The notes below the pieces were generated by a model. That model saw only the letters and a list, made by a program, of their open reading frames with translations, was not told the DNA's origin and searched no databases. Shown here piece by piece: positions 56,191 through 64,000 of a DNA stretch of 64,000 bases (the first letter of the stretch is position 1; every line of letters begins with the position of its first letter). Made by a program: the position numbers and the translations under genes. Location: positions 372,001 through 436,000 of the forward strand of contig NZ_MZNT01000005.1 of NCBI RefSeq assembly GCF_002042965.1, read 5' to 3'. The DNA is from Paenibacillus sp. 32352 (GTDB taxonomy: Bacteria > Bacillota > Bacilli > Paenibacillales > NBRC-103111).

Positions 56191-58527
56191 TCAGTCGTGG
56201 ATCAAGGGGCCCTGTTGGACCCCATGCTGAGCAGTTGAGCTGCGCAGCCTATATTCTCCGGGAGTGATTCCGTTGATCTTTTTGAACACGCGAATAAAGT
56301 TCTGCGAATTATTGTACCGAAGCTTTTCCGCAATATCGGATATTTTGGCGTCCGTCGTCTCCAGCAGATGTCTCGCCTTCTCCATTCGGAAGGCAATTAA
56401 ATATTCGGAGAAGGTCATTCCGGCCTCCGTCTTGAACATATGGCTGAACTGGGAGACCGGCATAGATACTAGACCCGCGAGCAGGGGCAAGGACAAATCC
56501 GTATCATAATGCTGATGAATGTGATCCAGTACCTTTTGAATTGTCATATGCTTGCGCTGAACTGTTCGGATACTAATGTGATCGACCATAGGAGGATAAA
56601 CGTCCGTTTTGAGCCATTTCACAATTTTGTGCGAGGTATTGAGCTCATTCAGACGCTGGTAGAGATTGTAGGCATGAAGATGAGTGCTGTTGGGGTCCAT
56701 TTCAAATAATGCCCGTAAGGAAGCCGCAATAAGCTGGGTAAAGGACTGCCGAACATGCTCATGATTGAATAATTCTGTTCTTAACGCTTGAGCGAAATCA
56801 TCCAGCAGGTTGTGAATGGCCGGTAAATTAGCCAGCTTAAGATGCGTCACGATCTGCTGCTCGATCTCATAAGGATAGGAGAAGGAGGATGGTCCCGGTT
56901 TGATTTGTCCGATAAACAGGACTCGGCCGCTTCCTTCAACCAGCTGATATTCCAATGCCTCCAGTGCTTCCCGATAGGAGCTTCTCGCATGCTCAAGACC
57001 TTCATAGCTATGCCCGATTCCAATGGTCACGGTTATATGAAGCAGGCTTTCGGATACATTGCGTATTTCCTCGGAAATAGAGAATGACTTTGCTTTCAGA
57101 TCCGTGAGCGACAGCTCCTCCGCGTCATGATTGATCAAGACGGCGATGTGGCCGCTGTGCATCTGGACAACCAAACCCTCCGAATGACGGCTGACTATTT
57201 CCTTTGCAATGTTGATGACGGCATAATGAAAGAGATTAGCATCCTGCTCCGTATGACCTCTCATGTTATCCAACTCTATACAGATCGCCGTGTAGAAGGC
57301 ATGCATCACAGGAATGTTGTAATATACCGCGCGTTCTCGCATGCTGCTATGGAACGGCTCGGTCAGCATTTTCTGAATAAAATTTACTCTTAATAGAGGC
57401 ATCGACTCTTCAATCTGTTTACCCAGAAGCTCATTGTTCTTATTTAACGATTCAAAATAATTCCGGATGAGGGCAAACTCATTCTGGTTTTTCTGGGCCT
57501 CCGCAAGGCCTCCCTTATTCTTGATCAGATCAATCAAAGATTGCAGGGCGCGATACCATCGTTTGGATAGCAGCCCCGTCGCAGCTGTACTGACCAGTAC
57601 AAGCAGTAGACAGATCATAAAGGTCATTTGCTTGATCTTCTGCAGATGCCGCGTCAGATCGCTGTAAGGCACAATGGTAACATATTTCCATCCGTTGTAG
57701 TTCGATTTCAAATAATTGATCGACATGCTGCGTCCGTCGACTTGCTCGGTCATGAGCATTTCGCTGGCATCCGATGCCATCATCTCTCGGAAAAAGCCAT
57801 AATGCTCGAACCGGTTCTGGATATGGCTTTTCGTTCCGTCCGAAAAGATGTTACCGCTCGGCGTGACAATAATCAGCTCCCTGGAGCCGAGCCGCATATT
57901 GCTGAATACGCGGAAGAACGTGGTATCGTTCAAATTGATGATCAAATAGCCAGGCTGCATAGGGTCCGTGGCATTGATTCTTCGGACAAAGGTGACCTGA
58001 TGGAAGCCGTCGCGGACCAGACTGGACTCGAGCTTATGGTCAAGCCATATTTTAGGGGGATTGTGGCTTATGGCTTCCCTTACATATTCCGGCAGCACCT
58101 CTTCCCCCACCCTGCCCAGGTTCGGAGACACGACAAGCTGCTTGTCGGGACGGTACAAATATACGGCATCCACGTCCTCAATCAATACCTGCATGGAGTT
58201 TAGAATCGTCATGGTCATTCCCAAATTCTCGATATCCTCTTCGGGATTGGACAGCGAAAGAAATCGCGACAGCGTTGGATTGACCGCATTCTGAAGCGTA
58301 ATTTTCTCCAACGTAATCAGCTTCTCGTCGATTCGCTGCTGAATTTGCAGCATGGTCTGTTTACTGGCAACACGGAGCTCTTCAATGAATTTTCCGCTGG
58401 CGATATAATAAGCCGTGGCTCCCATAATCAATACCGGTATTGTTGCAAGCAGAGAAGCGATAATGAGCACTTTTCTGCGAACCGGTCCGGATGTAAATGC
58501 AAAAGGTGACCGCCATTTTCTTAGCAT
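56191..58527 (-). CDS. membrane AraC-family regulator (YesS/YtdP-like)
   Basis: 778 residues. Two membrane segments (~15-40 and ~295-320 of this form) enclose an extracytoplasmic Cache-like sensor (VDAVYLYRPDKQLVVSPN); a cytoplasmic linker (GGDEF-like remnant) and a C-terminal AraC domain follow (LPLLAGLVSMPVSQFSHMFK, ISDIAEKLRYNNSQNFIRVF). YesS and YtdP regulate rhamnogalacturonan genes in B. subtilis, matching this locus. ATG 58527 follows GGGGGAG by 4 nt; ATG 58545 is open but lacks a site. First gene before the importer. Confidence 0.88.
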   Translation of the reverse strand: MLRKWRSPFAFTSGPVRRKVLIIASLLATIPVLIMGATAYYIASGKFIEELRVASKQTMLQIQQRIDEKLITLEKITLQNAVNPTLSRFLSLSNPEEDIENLGMTMTILNSMQVLIEDVDAVYLYRPDKQLVVSPNLGRVGEEVLPEYVREAISHNPPKIWLDHKLESSLVRDGFHQVTFVRRINATDPMQPGYLIINLNDTTFFRVFSNMRLGSRELIIVTPSGNIFSDGTKSHIQNRFEHYGFFREMMASDASEMLMTEQVDGRSMSINYLKSNYNGWKYVTIVPYSDLTRHLQKIKQMTFMICLLLVLVSTAATGLLSKRWYRALQSLIDLIKNKGGLAEAQKNQNEFALIRNYFESLNKNNELLGKQIEESMPLLRVNFIQKMLTEPFHSSMRERAVYYNIPVMHAFYTAICIELDNMRGHTEQDANLFHYAVINIAKEIVSRHSEGLVVQMHSGHIAVLINHDAEELSLTDLKAKSFSISEEIRNVSESLLHITVTIGIGHSYEGLEHARSSYREALEALEYQLVEGSGRVLFIGQIKPGPSSFSYPYEIEQQIVTHLKLANLPAIHNLLDDFAQALRTELFNHEHVRQSFTQLIAASLRALFEMDPNSTHLHAYNLYQRLNELNTSHKIVKWLKTDVYPPMVDHISIRTVQRKHMTIQKVLDHIHQHYDTDLSLPLLAGLVSMPVSQFSHMFKTEAGMTFSEYLIAFRMEKARHLLETTDAKISDIAEKLRYNNSQNFIRVFKKINGITPGEYRLRSSTAQHGVQQGPLIHD

Positions 58528-58598
58528 CCTTCTCCCCCATTCCATCAGATGAAAGCCTCTATCGGGGCCTTGATTCTTAGAGCACGGAACTCCTCTTG

Positions 58599-58616
58599 AT
58601 TGAAACCCCTTTCAAT
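58599..58616. promoter_or_regulatory. cre-like inverted repeat upstream of the rhamnogalacturonan regulator
   Basis: ATTGAAA-CCCC-TTTCAAT, 7-bp perfect arms, about 72 nt before the start. Outer arms match CcpA cre sites (TGAAA...TTTCA), but the centre is CCCC instead of the usual GCGC. Confidence 0.35.
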
Positions 58617-59097
58617 AATCCGGTTAATTACCCGTGTGCTGCTGCGGGCAACCATTACGCCCTGACACGTCGATATCTAATAAATTGCTTTTAGAGCCAT
58701 CTTATCATTGATAATCGGATGCAAGCTACAATCAATTAAAATGATTATGCAGAAAACTCCCCTGTATTCTTGCTGGCGGAGTAAAGCATGCCGTTCAAGA
58801 TAATGAAATCGAATTAGGGAGATCCCGCCAGGAAAAAATTTGAACCACCTATATTTTACCATATATTCCTATGCTACCATGACTTTGCATTCCCATTTTG
58901 CAACCTTAATCCTCTATTATGACTGCATTAACGATATCCAGTCCGGCGAATCGGGATTTGGAGGGGAGTTCCATACAACAACCGGCGGCTTCTATCTCCA
59001 TGTGGAGTGTGGCGGTGCCGCACCTTGCTACGCTGAAAGCTGGATGGATGTGACGGACTAGACGGTTAGCATCGACCATCAGCGCTCTTTAGTTATT
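58617..59097. other. intergenic region with no supported gene
   Basis: Contains only short open frames. One at 58840-59061 (+, TTG start) has no convincing ribosome site or recognisable motif, though its 3' part is less AT-rich than its surroundings and could be a gene remnant. The IS element begins at 59098. Confidence 0.4.
59090..59097 (+). repeat. target-site duplication (left) of the IS1595-family element
   Basis: TAGTTATT, identical to 61182-61189. An 8-bp duplication is the family norm. Confidence 0.85.
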
Positions 59098-59139
59098 GGC
59101 TATGTTAAATTCTAATGTTGATATATGACCAATTGAAAA

Positions 59140-59163
59140 CCGCCTTGTAAAAAAGGCGGTTTA
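59140..59163. terminator. terminator inside the IS element
   Basis: AAACCGCCTT / AAGGCGGTTT stem with a short loop, A-rich before and T-rich after; near the left end, where it could block transcription through the element. Confidence 0.6.
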
Positions 59164-59203
59164 TTTAACTATCGTACCTGTCCACAATCATATAATGGAC
59201 AAG

Positions 59204-59458
59204 TTATTGTAACTGATTCCCATATGGTTTCAAAAATTCACGCATTAACTTATTGGATAATGCCAGGGCTTCTTCACGTGTAGATGCGGGGGCAGATAAC
59301 ATCTTTCCATTCTCGGCGTCCCAAACGGTTTGAGGATCTCTATCTTCAGACTCGGACTGCTGGTCAGGTGTTTTGAGAAGCAATTTAATCAGTAATTTTT
59401 TTAAGCTCAAAAATAGTTGCCTCTGATAACAAGATAAGCCTATCGTTATTAACAACAA
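59204..59458 (-). pseudogene. gene remnant in IS cargo region
   Basis: 84 codons overlapping the lipoprotein gene's end in another frame. The C-terminal 45 residues (DPQTVWDAENGKMLSAPAST...) look like real protein and have higher GC than the AT-rich lipoprotein, but there is no ribosome site or sensible N-terminus. Probably the 3' fragment of a lost gene; family unknown. Confidence 0.35.
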
Positions 59459-59984
59459 AATAACTTACACTTACAGGTATACTAAGTTTTGTAGAAGGGT
59501 CACTTATACCTATTGCTTTTACTACATCATTTATATTTAAGTCTGGGATATCTATTTTATATAATCTATAAAAAGAGTCAGAGTTATAGCATGTCGCTGT
59601 GATCTCATATAATGGATTTTTTAGTTCATATTGATAATCACTATAGTTTTTAAGTCCTTTTGATGAAAAAAAGTCTTTTTTGATTATAATTTCATCTCCA
59701 ATAAATTTTTGCCCTGTTGGATATTCAGAAGCATCATTATATGAATTTGCAAATCCTAAAAGCTTCTCAACATTCCAAGTTCCATAGAAATATTTTTCAG
59801 TTTCACTATCCAAATTTATACGATTTACAAGACAAGATTCGGATGTGTTTTTTGGAATAATAGACTCATCCGTTGCAGGTTTAGGCTCACTAGAAGTATT
59901 TGGATTTGATGTCATTTCAACATTTCCACAAGCCGTTGCTAGCATCAACATTATCATAATACAAACCAATAATATTTTTTTCAT
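59385..59984 (-). CDS. cargo lipoprotein of unknown function
   Basis: 199 residues. Lipoprotein signal (MLMLATACGNVE, lipidated Cys19) and a Ser/Thr/Pro-rich linker, then an unrecognised mixed domain. ATG 59984 has GGGAG 9 nt upstream. Clearly more AT-rich than chromosomal neighbours, which fits transfer with the IS. Lies inside the IS ends, downstream of the transposase. Confidence 0.75.
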   Translation of the reverse strand: MKKILLVCIMIMLMLATACGNVEMTSNPNTSSEPKPATDESIIPKNTSESCLVNRINLDSETEKYFYGTWNVEKLLGFANSYNDASEYPTGQKFIGDEIIIKKDFFSSKGLKNYSDYQYELKNPLYEITATCYNSDSFYRLYKIDIPDLNINDVVKAIGISDPSTKLSIPVSVSYFVVNNDRLILLSEATIFELKKITD

Positions 59985-60044
59985 ATTTTACACTCCCACA
60001 ATAAAGTTATGTTTTCGCCTGTTTACTCGCTCCTTCTCGTTATT

Positions 60045-60467
60045 TCAGTGAGGAGTTGTTATCGTTCGGAGTTTGGTGTTTGTTTCATTCACATTAAACA
60101 GGCAGGAGACGACCAACATATTTTTCTTATTCGACGCTGTATTCTCATATTCTTTGCTATCTATATAACGGAACCAAGCCAGATAATGCTGTAAATATTT
60201 CGTTGTAACACCATTGAAGCGATCTATCCATTTTTTCAAACGGCTATGGTAGCTGTTGACGTTTTGGATATGGTACACGCCTTTTACTCGCTGTTTTTCA
60301 TCTGACTTAAAACGGTAATGAGCTAAGCCTCTCGCATTCGCATATGAACTGAATGCCCTCCACGAATCGGTGCAAAGCACGTTAGAGTCAGATAAATGAC
60401 CACCAATCGCCTCATCCAATTTCTTTGTCCGAATACGCCCACGTCCAAGAACACCAGAGTAAGTCAT
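60045..60467 (-). CDS. IS1595-family transposase, C-terminal part
   Basis: 140 residues carrying the later catalytic part of the ISXO2-like DDE domain: second Asp in CTDSWRAF and the NVNSYHSRLKKWI motif. Continues the protein encoded by 60464-61090 in the -1 frame. Alone it lacks the zinc ribbon and the first Asp. Confidence 0.8.
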   Translation of the reverse strand: MTYSGVLGRGRIRTKKLDEAIGGHLSDSNVLCTDSWRAFSSYANARGLAHYRFKSDEKQRVKGVYHIQNVNSYHSRLKKWIDRFNGVTTKYLQHYLAWFRYIDSKEYENTASNKKNMLVVSCLFNVNETNTKLRTITTPH

Positions 60468-61090
60468 TTTTGACGATCACGGGCAACCAGTACACACACT
60501 TGGTCGTTACTGATGCCACGATATTTGGCTTCGCCGCCACGTTTACGTGGCTTGCGATCGGCAATGTTCCGTTTACCTTTTTCAGAGAACAAGAAATAAG
60601 TCTCGTCCATTTCGACGATACCCTGGAAAGCTTCGGTTGGAATTTGCTTCAAAGCGGCGAGGATTTTATGCCGCCAGTAGAACAAGGTCACATGCGTAAC
60701 TTCTTCGTGCAGTATTTCAGCACACTTACAAAGGGAAAAGCCTTCAATCATGCATTCAATGAATCGTACCCAAAGATGAGGTCTGCGTGTGCGTTGGAGA
60801 GGCGTGTTCGTAAGGTCGTTAAACGTTTGACGACAGAACTTACAACGGTAACGTTGACGTTTTACCTCCCCAGTACGTGTTTTTACAACGTACTTTCCAA
60901 ACCGCACGACCGAGTGATTTTTACAATGCGGACAAACAAGCCCATCCTTATGCTTCTGCTCTTGTATTTCATCTATTGCTCGTATTGGAGACACCATTCC
61001 CTTGGTTCGGGACTGCAAAAAGTAGATAAGCTCTCGCTTACCGCTATCATCCAATTCTTCGGCGAGCCTTTTCAGATCCTTTAAATCCAT
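60464..61090 (-). CDS. IS1595-family transposase, N-terminal part
   Basis: 208 residues: zinc ribbon with two CxxC pairs (CPHCKNH, CKFCRQ), helix-turn-helix-like segment, and the first catalytic Asp (EMDETYF). It ends at a TGA after a five-A run (CAA AAA TGA); slipping back one base gives an uninterrupted product (..RDRQKMTYSG..). Either programmed frameshifting or a one-base deletion. Confidence 0.82.
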   Translation of the reverse strand: MDLKDLKRLAEELDDSGKRELIYFLQSRTKGMVSPIRAIDEIQEQKHKDGLVCPHCKNHSVVRFGKYVVKTRTGEVKRQRYRCKFCRQTFNDLTNTPLQRTRRPHLWVRFIECMIEGFSLCKCAEILHEEVTHVTLFYWRHKILAALKQIPTEAFQGIVEMDETYFLFSEKGKRNIADRKPRKRGGEAKYRGISNDQVCVLVARDRQK

Positions 61091-61181
61091 GGATAAATCA
61101 TCTCCGAACCAAGGACGTTACCCTAATTATAGAACGAATGTTCGTAGATATCAAATATCAACAACATAATTTAACATAGCC

Positions 61182-61189
61182 TAGTTATT
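61182..61189 (+). repeat. target-site duplication (right) of the IS1595-family element
   Basis: TAGTTATT, matching 59090-59097. Confidence 0.85.
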
Positions 61190-61216
61190 AAAAAAGCTCT
61201 CCCAGCTTGGGAGAGC
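61190..61216 (-). terminator. terminator of the interrupted small gene unit
   Basis: Perfect 8-bp stem GCTCTCCC / GGGAGAGC with a 5-nt loop and TTTTTT on minus; the IS lies directly beyond it. Confidence 0.75.
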
Positions 61217-61222
61217 GCACTA

Positions 61223-61768
61223 TTATTCCTTGGACAAAAGCTGCAGATTCACTTGCGAAGTATATGAAACGGATTGCATTTTACCCAATGTAATAGACGG
61301 AACGAAGCTGACTGTAACCTTGTCACCCAATGCATTTTTTGGGAAAAGTGAAGCGGTCACGTACTCTTGATCTTGCAACGATGCAAAGGATTTGGCTTCA
61401 CGGATGCAGATCGTGGCTCCGGTCGGGGCAGTTTCGGTCCTAATGCACGGATAAGTCCGATGATCCTCCCCGTCCCAACTCCCGCCGCCCTCGATATTGG
61501 GATCGAATCGTGCAGTGGCAGTTGACTTGGCATTTAGCTTCTGAGGAAAGTTGTTTAGACTTACACTGCAAGGTTGATACATACCTATTCCATTTTTTTG
61601 TTGGATGCTAAAATGGTTTACACTTAAAGCTGCATAATATCCATTGGTTGGAATTGGATGATATTCATACTTATTCAGCTCCTCATTCCATATGGAGTAG
61701 ATAAGATCGTCCGTCCTACTAGAAATTAGGTTCTTGTCGTCTTGATACTAGGGAAATGCTTTGTTCAT
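61223..61768 (-). pseudogene. unknown gene interrupted by an early in-frame TAG
   Basis: ATG 61768 starts one base after the stop of the preceding small gene and reads MNKAFP, then TAG (61750-61748), then stays open for 174 codons (YQDDKNLISS ... QLLSKE). The open stretch has no other start with a good ribosome site (ATG 61582 is weak). This looks like a 181-codon gene inactivated by a nonsense change at codon 7. Product not recognised; no signal peptide. Confidence 0.5.
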
Positions 61769-61769
61769 C

Positions 61770-61967
61770 TTAACGCCGAACCTTGAATTCACAATTGGCT
61801 TTTAAGTATTTACCGCCGTTTATGATAACGGATTCGTCTGAATGAGATTCAATAACACCTCCGTAGTCAATGATTCTGCCATTTTGCAAGACAGCTACAT
61901 GAAATCGAAAATATCGGGCGTTATCAAAATCAATCTTATGCTTTAAAATACTCCCTTTTATCGGCAT
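61770..61967 (-). CDS. small hypothetical protein
   Basis: 65 residues, not recognised; beta-rich pattern (FRFHVAVLQNGRIIDYGGVI). ATG 61967 has GGAG 7 nt upstream. Directly followed by the interrupted gene, so the two were one unit. Confidence 0.55.
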   Translation of the reverse strand: MPIKGSILKHKIDFDNARYFRFHVAVLQNGRIIDYGGVIESHSDESVIINGGKYLKANCEFKVRR

Positions 61968-62118
61968 TTCATTGCTCCGTCCTTTACCCTAGTTATATGT
62001 TTCTTCCATTATTAATGATCATACTAGATTTGGAATGTCGATTGTCTCAGAAACGTGATGCAAACGGTGACTATTATTGTCGATCCAACCAATTTTTTAA
62101 CAAAAATAACCGTATCAC

Positions 62119-62148
62119 GAAAAAAAACGACTACTCAACATAGCCGTT
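62119..62148 (-). terminator. terminator after the DUF6223 gene
   Basis: 8-bp stem AACGGCTA / TAGTCGTT (one G-U) followed by TTTTTT on minus. Confidence 0.6.
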
Positions 62149-62215
62149 TCTTCTCTTGATTATGGGGTGGACGTAACGCATCGCTATTCGAATTAACTAG
62201 GAGTACAAAGTCGGG

Positions 62216-62620
62216 TCAGCTGGTGCGACGGGTGCGGGCCAGTGTTAGCCCCGCGAGGACTACACCGGTCAGTCCCATCACGATAGCCACGATAGCCCCG
62301 GCCTTCCCGCTGCCAGTGCCGAAATCACCTGTGAAGTTAGTTAGATGCAGCCCGGCGTAGACTATGACGACTACCGCCATTACGATGGCCACTATGGCCC
62401 CGCGTCGACCGGAACCATTGCCGATACGACCAGCAGAGCGAGCCAAGGACAGCCCGCCGATGATGGCGCTGATCAGCCCCACCAACGCGTCCATTGCGGC
62501 CCATAATCGCCCAGTGGTAAATCCGTAAACAACATTACCGTTGGTCGCTTCAGCAGAGGCAATAGTTGGCACAAGTAGAAAACAACAAAGCATTACAATG
62601 GAACAGAGCTTCATTTTCAT
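62216..62620 (-). CDS. DUF6223-family membrane protein
   Basis: 134 residues. Signal peptide (cleavage near ASA-EA, residue 23) and three membrane segments, two of them a tandem repeat (GAIVAIVMAVVVIVYAGL and GAIVAIVMGLTGVVLAGLTL), with LARSAGRIG and LARTRR basic ends. Resembles DUF6223 (recalled). Higher GC than the IS and the genes beside it. Divergent from the response regulator, so possibly its target. Confidence 0.7.
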   Translation of the reverse strand: MKMKLCSIVMLCCFLLVPTIASAEATNGNVVYGFTTGRLWAAMDALVGLISAIIGGLSLARSAGRIGNGSGRRGAIVAIVMAVVVIVYAGLHLTNFTGDFGTGSGKAGAIVAIVMGLTGVVLAGLTLARTRRTS

Positions 62621-62790
62621 TTGTTAACTTCTCCTTTTTTAGTTTTCCTTCTACTTCCAGATTCATTGTTCTTCCTGTTCTTTGGGAGTATTTCCCGCCT
62701 TTCACAGCCAGTTTACACTACAAATGTCGAGAACTTATGCAGATCCTCCTCTCTTTGCGTGGAGTTCTTTAAGAACCTGCAATATCACGG

Positions 62791-62811
62791 TATAATTTCG
62801 GTAAACGAAAT
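62791..62811 (+). promoter_or_regulatory. promoter of the second two-component operon with inverted repeat
   Basis: -10 TATAAT (62791-62796) overlaps an inverted repeat ATTTCG-GTAAA-CGAAAT (62795-62811). A palindrome GTTCTTTAAGAAC lies upstream at 62764-62776. No strong -35. Confidence 0.45.
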
Positions 62812-62857
62812 AACTTAAATCAATGGAAGCAGACTAAATGGGAAAGAGGCGATGGGA

Positions 62858-63544
62858 ATGGAACCGAAATTGCTGCTTGTGGAGGACGAACCGGGCATGC
62901 TGGAGGAGATGGAGACCTATTTGCAGCGCGAAGGGTTCCGAGTATTGACCGCCTGCACCGGCAACGAAGCGCTCATGATTGCCCGGTCAGAACGGCCAGA
63001 TCTCGTCGTGCTTGATTGGATGCTTCCCGGGAAAAGCGGTATCGAAGTATGCCGCGAGCTAAGGAATACTTCACATTGCGGCATTATTATGGTCACGGCC
63101 CGCTCAGAAGAATCGGATAAAATCGTCGGTCTGGAAATCGGCGCAGATGATTATTTGACGAAGCCTTTCAGCTTGCGTGAGCTTGCTTCTCGCATTCGAG
63201 CTTTACTTCGCCGTTTGCGGGGACATGATGACAGGTTGATGGTTTTGGAAAGAGACAATTTGCTCATTTCCGAGGCCAAATGTCAGGTATTCAAGGACGG
63301 TCAGGAAATCCAATTGACACCGACCGAGTTCAAAATTTTGTTCACACTTGCGGGTCGTCCTGGCATCGTCTTTAGTCGGTTGCAACTGTTAAAGACTGCT
63401 TTGGAGGATGAGTACATGGGGTACGAAAGAACGATGGATTCCCATATACGGAATCTTCGCCGTAAATTGGGAGACGACCCCTCCGATCCTCGTTATATTC
63501 AAACGGTATATGGTTTCGGATACCGGTTCGGTGAACGTTCATGA
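62858..63544 (+). CDS. OmpR-family response regulator
   Basis: 228 residues: receiver (LLVEDEPG, phospho-acceptor Asp in LVVLDWMLPG, Thr in IMVTARS, Lys in LTKPFS) and winged helix (LTPTEFKILFTLAGRPG, DSHIRNLRRKLGDD, VYGFGYRFG). ATG 62858 has GAGG 8 nt upstream, better than ATG 62852. Its stop overlaps the kinase start by 4 nt. Confidence 0.94.
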   Translation: MEPKLLLVEDEPGMLEEMETYLQREGFRVLTACTGNEALMIARSERPDLVVLDWMLPGKSGIEVCRELRNTSHCGIIMVTARSEESDKIVGLEIGADDYLTKPFSLRELASRIRALLRRLRGHDDRLMVLERDNLLISEAKCQVFKDGQEIQLTPTEFKILFTLAGRPGIVFSRLQLLKTALEDEYMGYERTMDSHIRNLRRKLGDDPSDPRYIQTVYGFGYRFGERS

Positions 63545-64000
63545 AGATGACGGTCCGCATGAAAATATTTGCCTGCATGGGACTGTTGGTGTTCATTGTA
63601 AGCATCACTTTCTCCCTTACAACGCGGGTTTACACAGGCAGCTTGATCGATCAATTCCAAAGAGAGCAACTGGATGCTCATTATTTGAATGCCACGCCCG
63701 AAGAGCAAATCGAAATCTTTAAATCTTATATCCTTGACAATATGAGCCTGAACGAACTAATTACAGTCACGCACGGTGTACGTTTGTTCTTTTTTATTAC
63801 GATTGGATTGTTCTTCAGTTTTTGGATATCGGGGGTACTGACCCTCCCGCTCAAAAAGCTCATAGCAGCCATAGAACGCGTGGCACAGGGCGATCTGAAC
63901 GTTAAAGTACCTCTAGATACAAAAGATGAGTATGGGAAAGTTGCCCAAACGTTCAACGATATGACGTTTCGCCTGCGTGAAGCAGAGGAAGCCCGCAGAC
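63541..64000 (+). CDS. sensor histidine kinase (3' end outside window)
   Basis: First 153 codons only. ATG overlaps the regulator stop (ATGA). TM segment (~7-28), short extracytoplasmic loop (~30-80), second TM (RLFFFITIGLFFSFWISGVL), then a HAMP domain (LPLKKLIAAIERVAQGDLNV) before the window ends. Kinase domain not visible. The start was placed by reading the frame directly. Confidence 0.9.
   Translation, partial: MKMTVRMKIFACMGLLVFIVSITFSLTTRVYTGSLIDQFQREQLDAHYLNATPEEQIEIFKSYILDNMSLNELITVTHGVRLFFFITIGLFFSFWISGVLTLPLKKLIAAIERVAQGDLNVKVPLDTKDEYGKVAQTFNDMTFRLREAEEARR

Larger units (their letters stand above)
59098..61181 (-). mobile_element. complete IS1595-family insertion sequence with cargo gene
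   Basis: 2084 bp. Terminal inverted repeats start GGCTATGTTAAATT at both ends (59098 on plus; 61181 on minus), and identity continues (TGTTGATAT) to about 27 of 31 positions. Flanked by 8-bp duplication TAGTTATT. Contains the transposase in two frames, a lipoprotein gene and a gene remnant, all on minus. It inserted just after the T tract of the terminator at 61190-61216. Confidence 0.88.

Noticed and set aside
58840-59061. 73-codon plus-strand ORF as a gene
   Set aside because: TTG start, no clear ribosome site, no recognised motif; left as possible remnant.

Overview
The window looks like a piece of chromosome from a Paenibacillus-type Firmicute. It has strong AGGAGG-type ribosome sites, some TTG/GTG starts, LplB/LplC-style sugar importers, a YesS/YtdP-type membrane AraC regulator, large modular secreted polysaccharide lyases, DedA/TVP38 proteins and a MocR regulator. 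Organism and family names come from recalled protein features, not from a database search. No rRNA, tRNA or CRISPR array was seen.

Layout. 1-7.3 kb: a LacI regulator (cut by the window edge) in an operon with a sugar isomerase/epimerase, a LysE exporter divergent from a MocR regulator, thiM, a DUF457 membrane protein behind an SOS-like box, and a secreted NlpC/P60 hydrolase. 6.6-10.1 kb: a two-component system between two VTT-fold membrane proteins; its promoter and that of the NlpC/P60 gene share the same tandem-repeat box at the same distance from -10. 10.3-12.9 kb: a GH95-like glycosidase. 13.1-14.9 kb: an Lsa/Vga-like ABC-F antibiotic resistance ATPase behind a leader with a 3-codon upstream ORF and mutually exclusive hairpins. 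15-19.4 kb: two unrecognised large proteins around an intergenic region with head-to-head perfect DnaA boxes and eleven 20-bp iterons, so it looks like a replicon. 19.6-31.8 kb: sugar-acid catabolism (D-galactonate dehydratase, tartrate/malate-type dehydrogenase, RraA-like, two-part UxaA dehydratase, SDR) with a CE12 esterase, an orphan sugar-binding lipoprotein and two AraC regulators. 32-37.8 kb: DUF418 membrane protein, a soluble histidine kinase with a LacI-type sugar-binding domain, and a PL6-type lyase. 38-45.9 kb: a compact five-gene operon SWIM / HEAT / MoxR ATPase / DUF5682 / VWA. 46.3-58.5 kb: rhamnogalacturonan locus: membrane AraC regulator, two permeases, binding protein and a 1981-residue secreted protein with both a CE12 esterase and a PL11 rhamnogalacturonan lyase. 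59.1-61.2 kb: a complete IS1595-family element with terminal repeats, an 8-bp target duplication and a cargo lipoprotein gene. 61.2-64 kb: a small gene, a gene with an early stop codon, a DUF6223 membrane protein and a second two-component system whose kinase runs off the window.

How it fits together. Much of the window serves plant cell-wall use: secreted enzymes deacetylate and cut rhamnogalacturonan, the ABC importer takes up fragments under AraC control, and cytoplasmic enzymes handle sugar acids. The replicon-like module, the ABC-F leader, the shared two-component box and the SWIM-HEAT-MoxR-DUF5682-VWA operon are the parts most worth following up.
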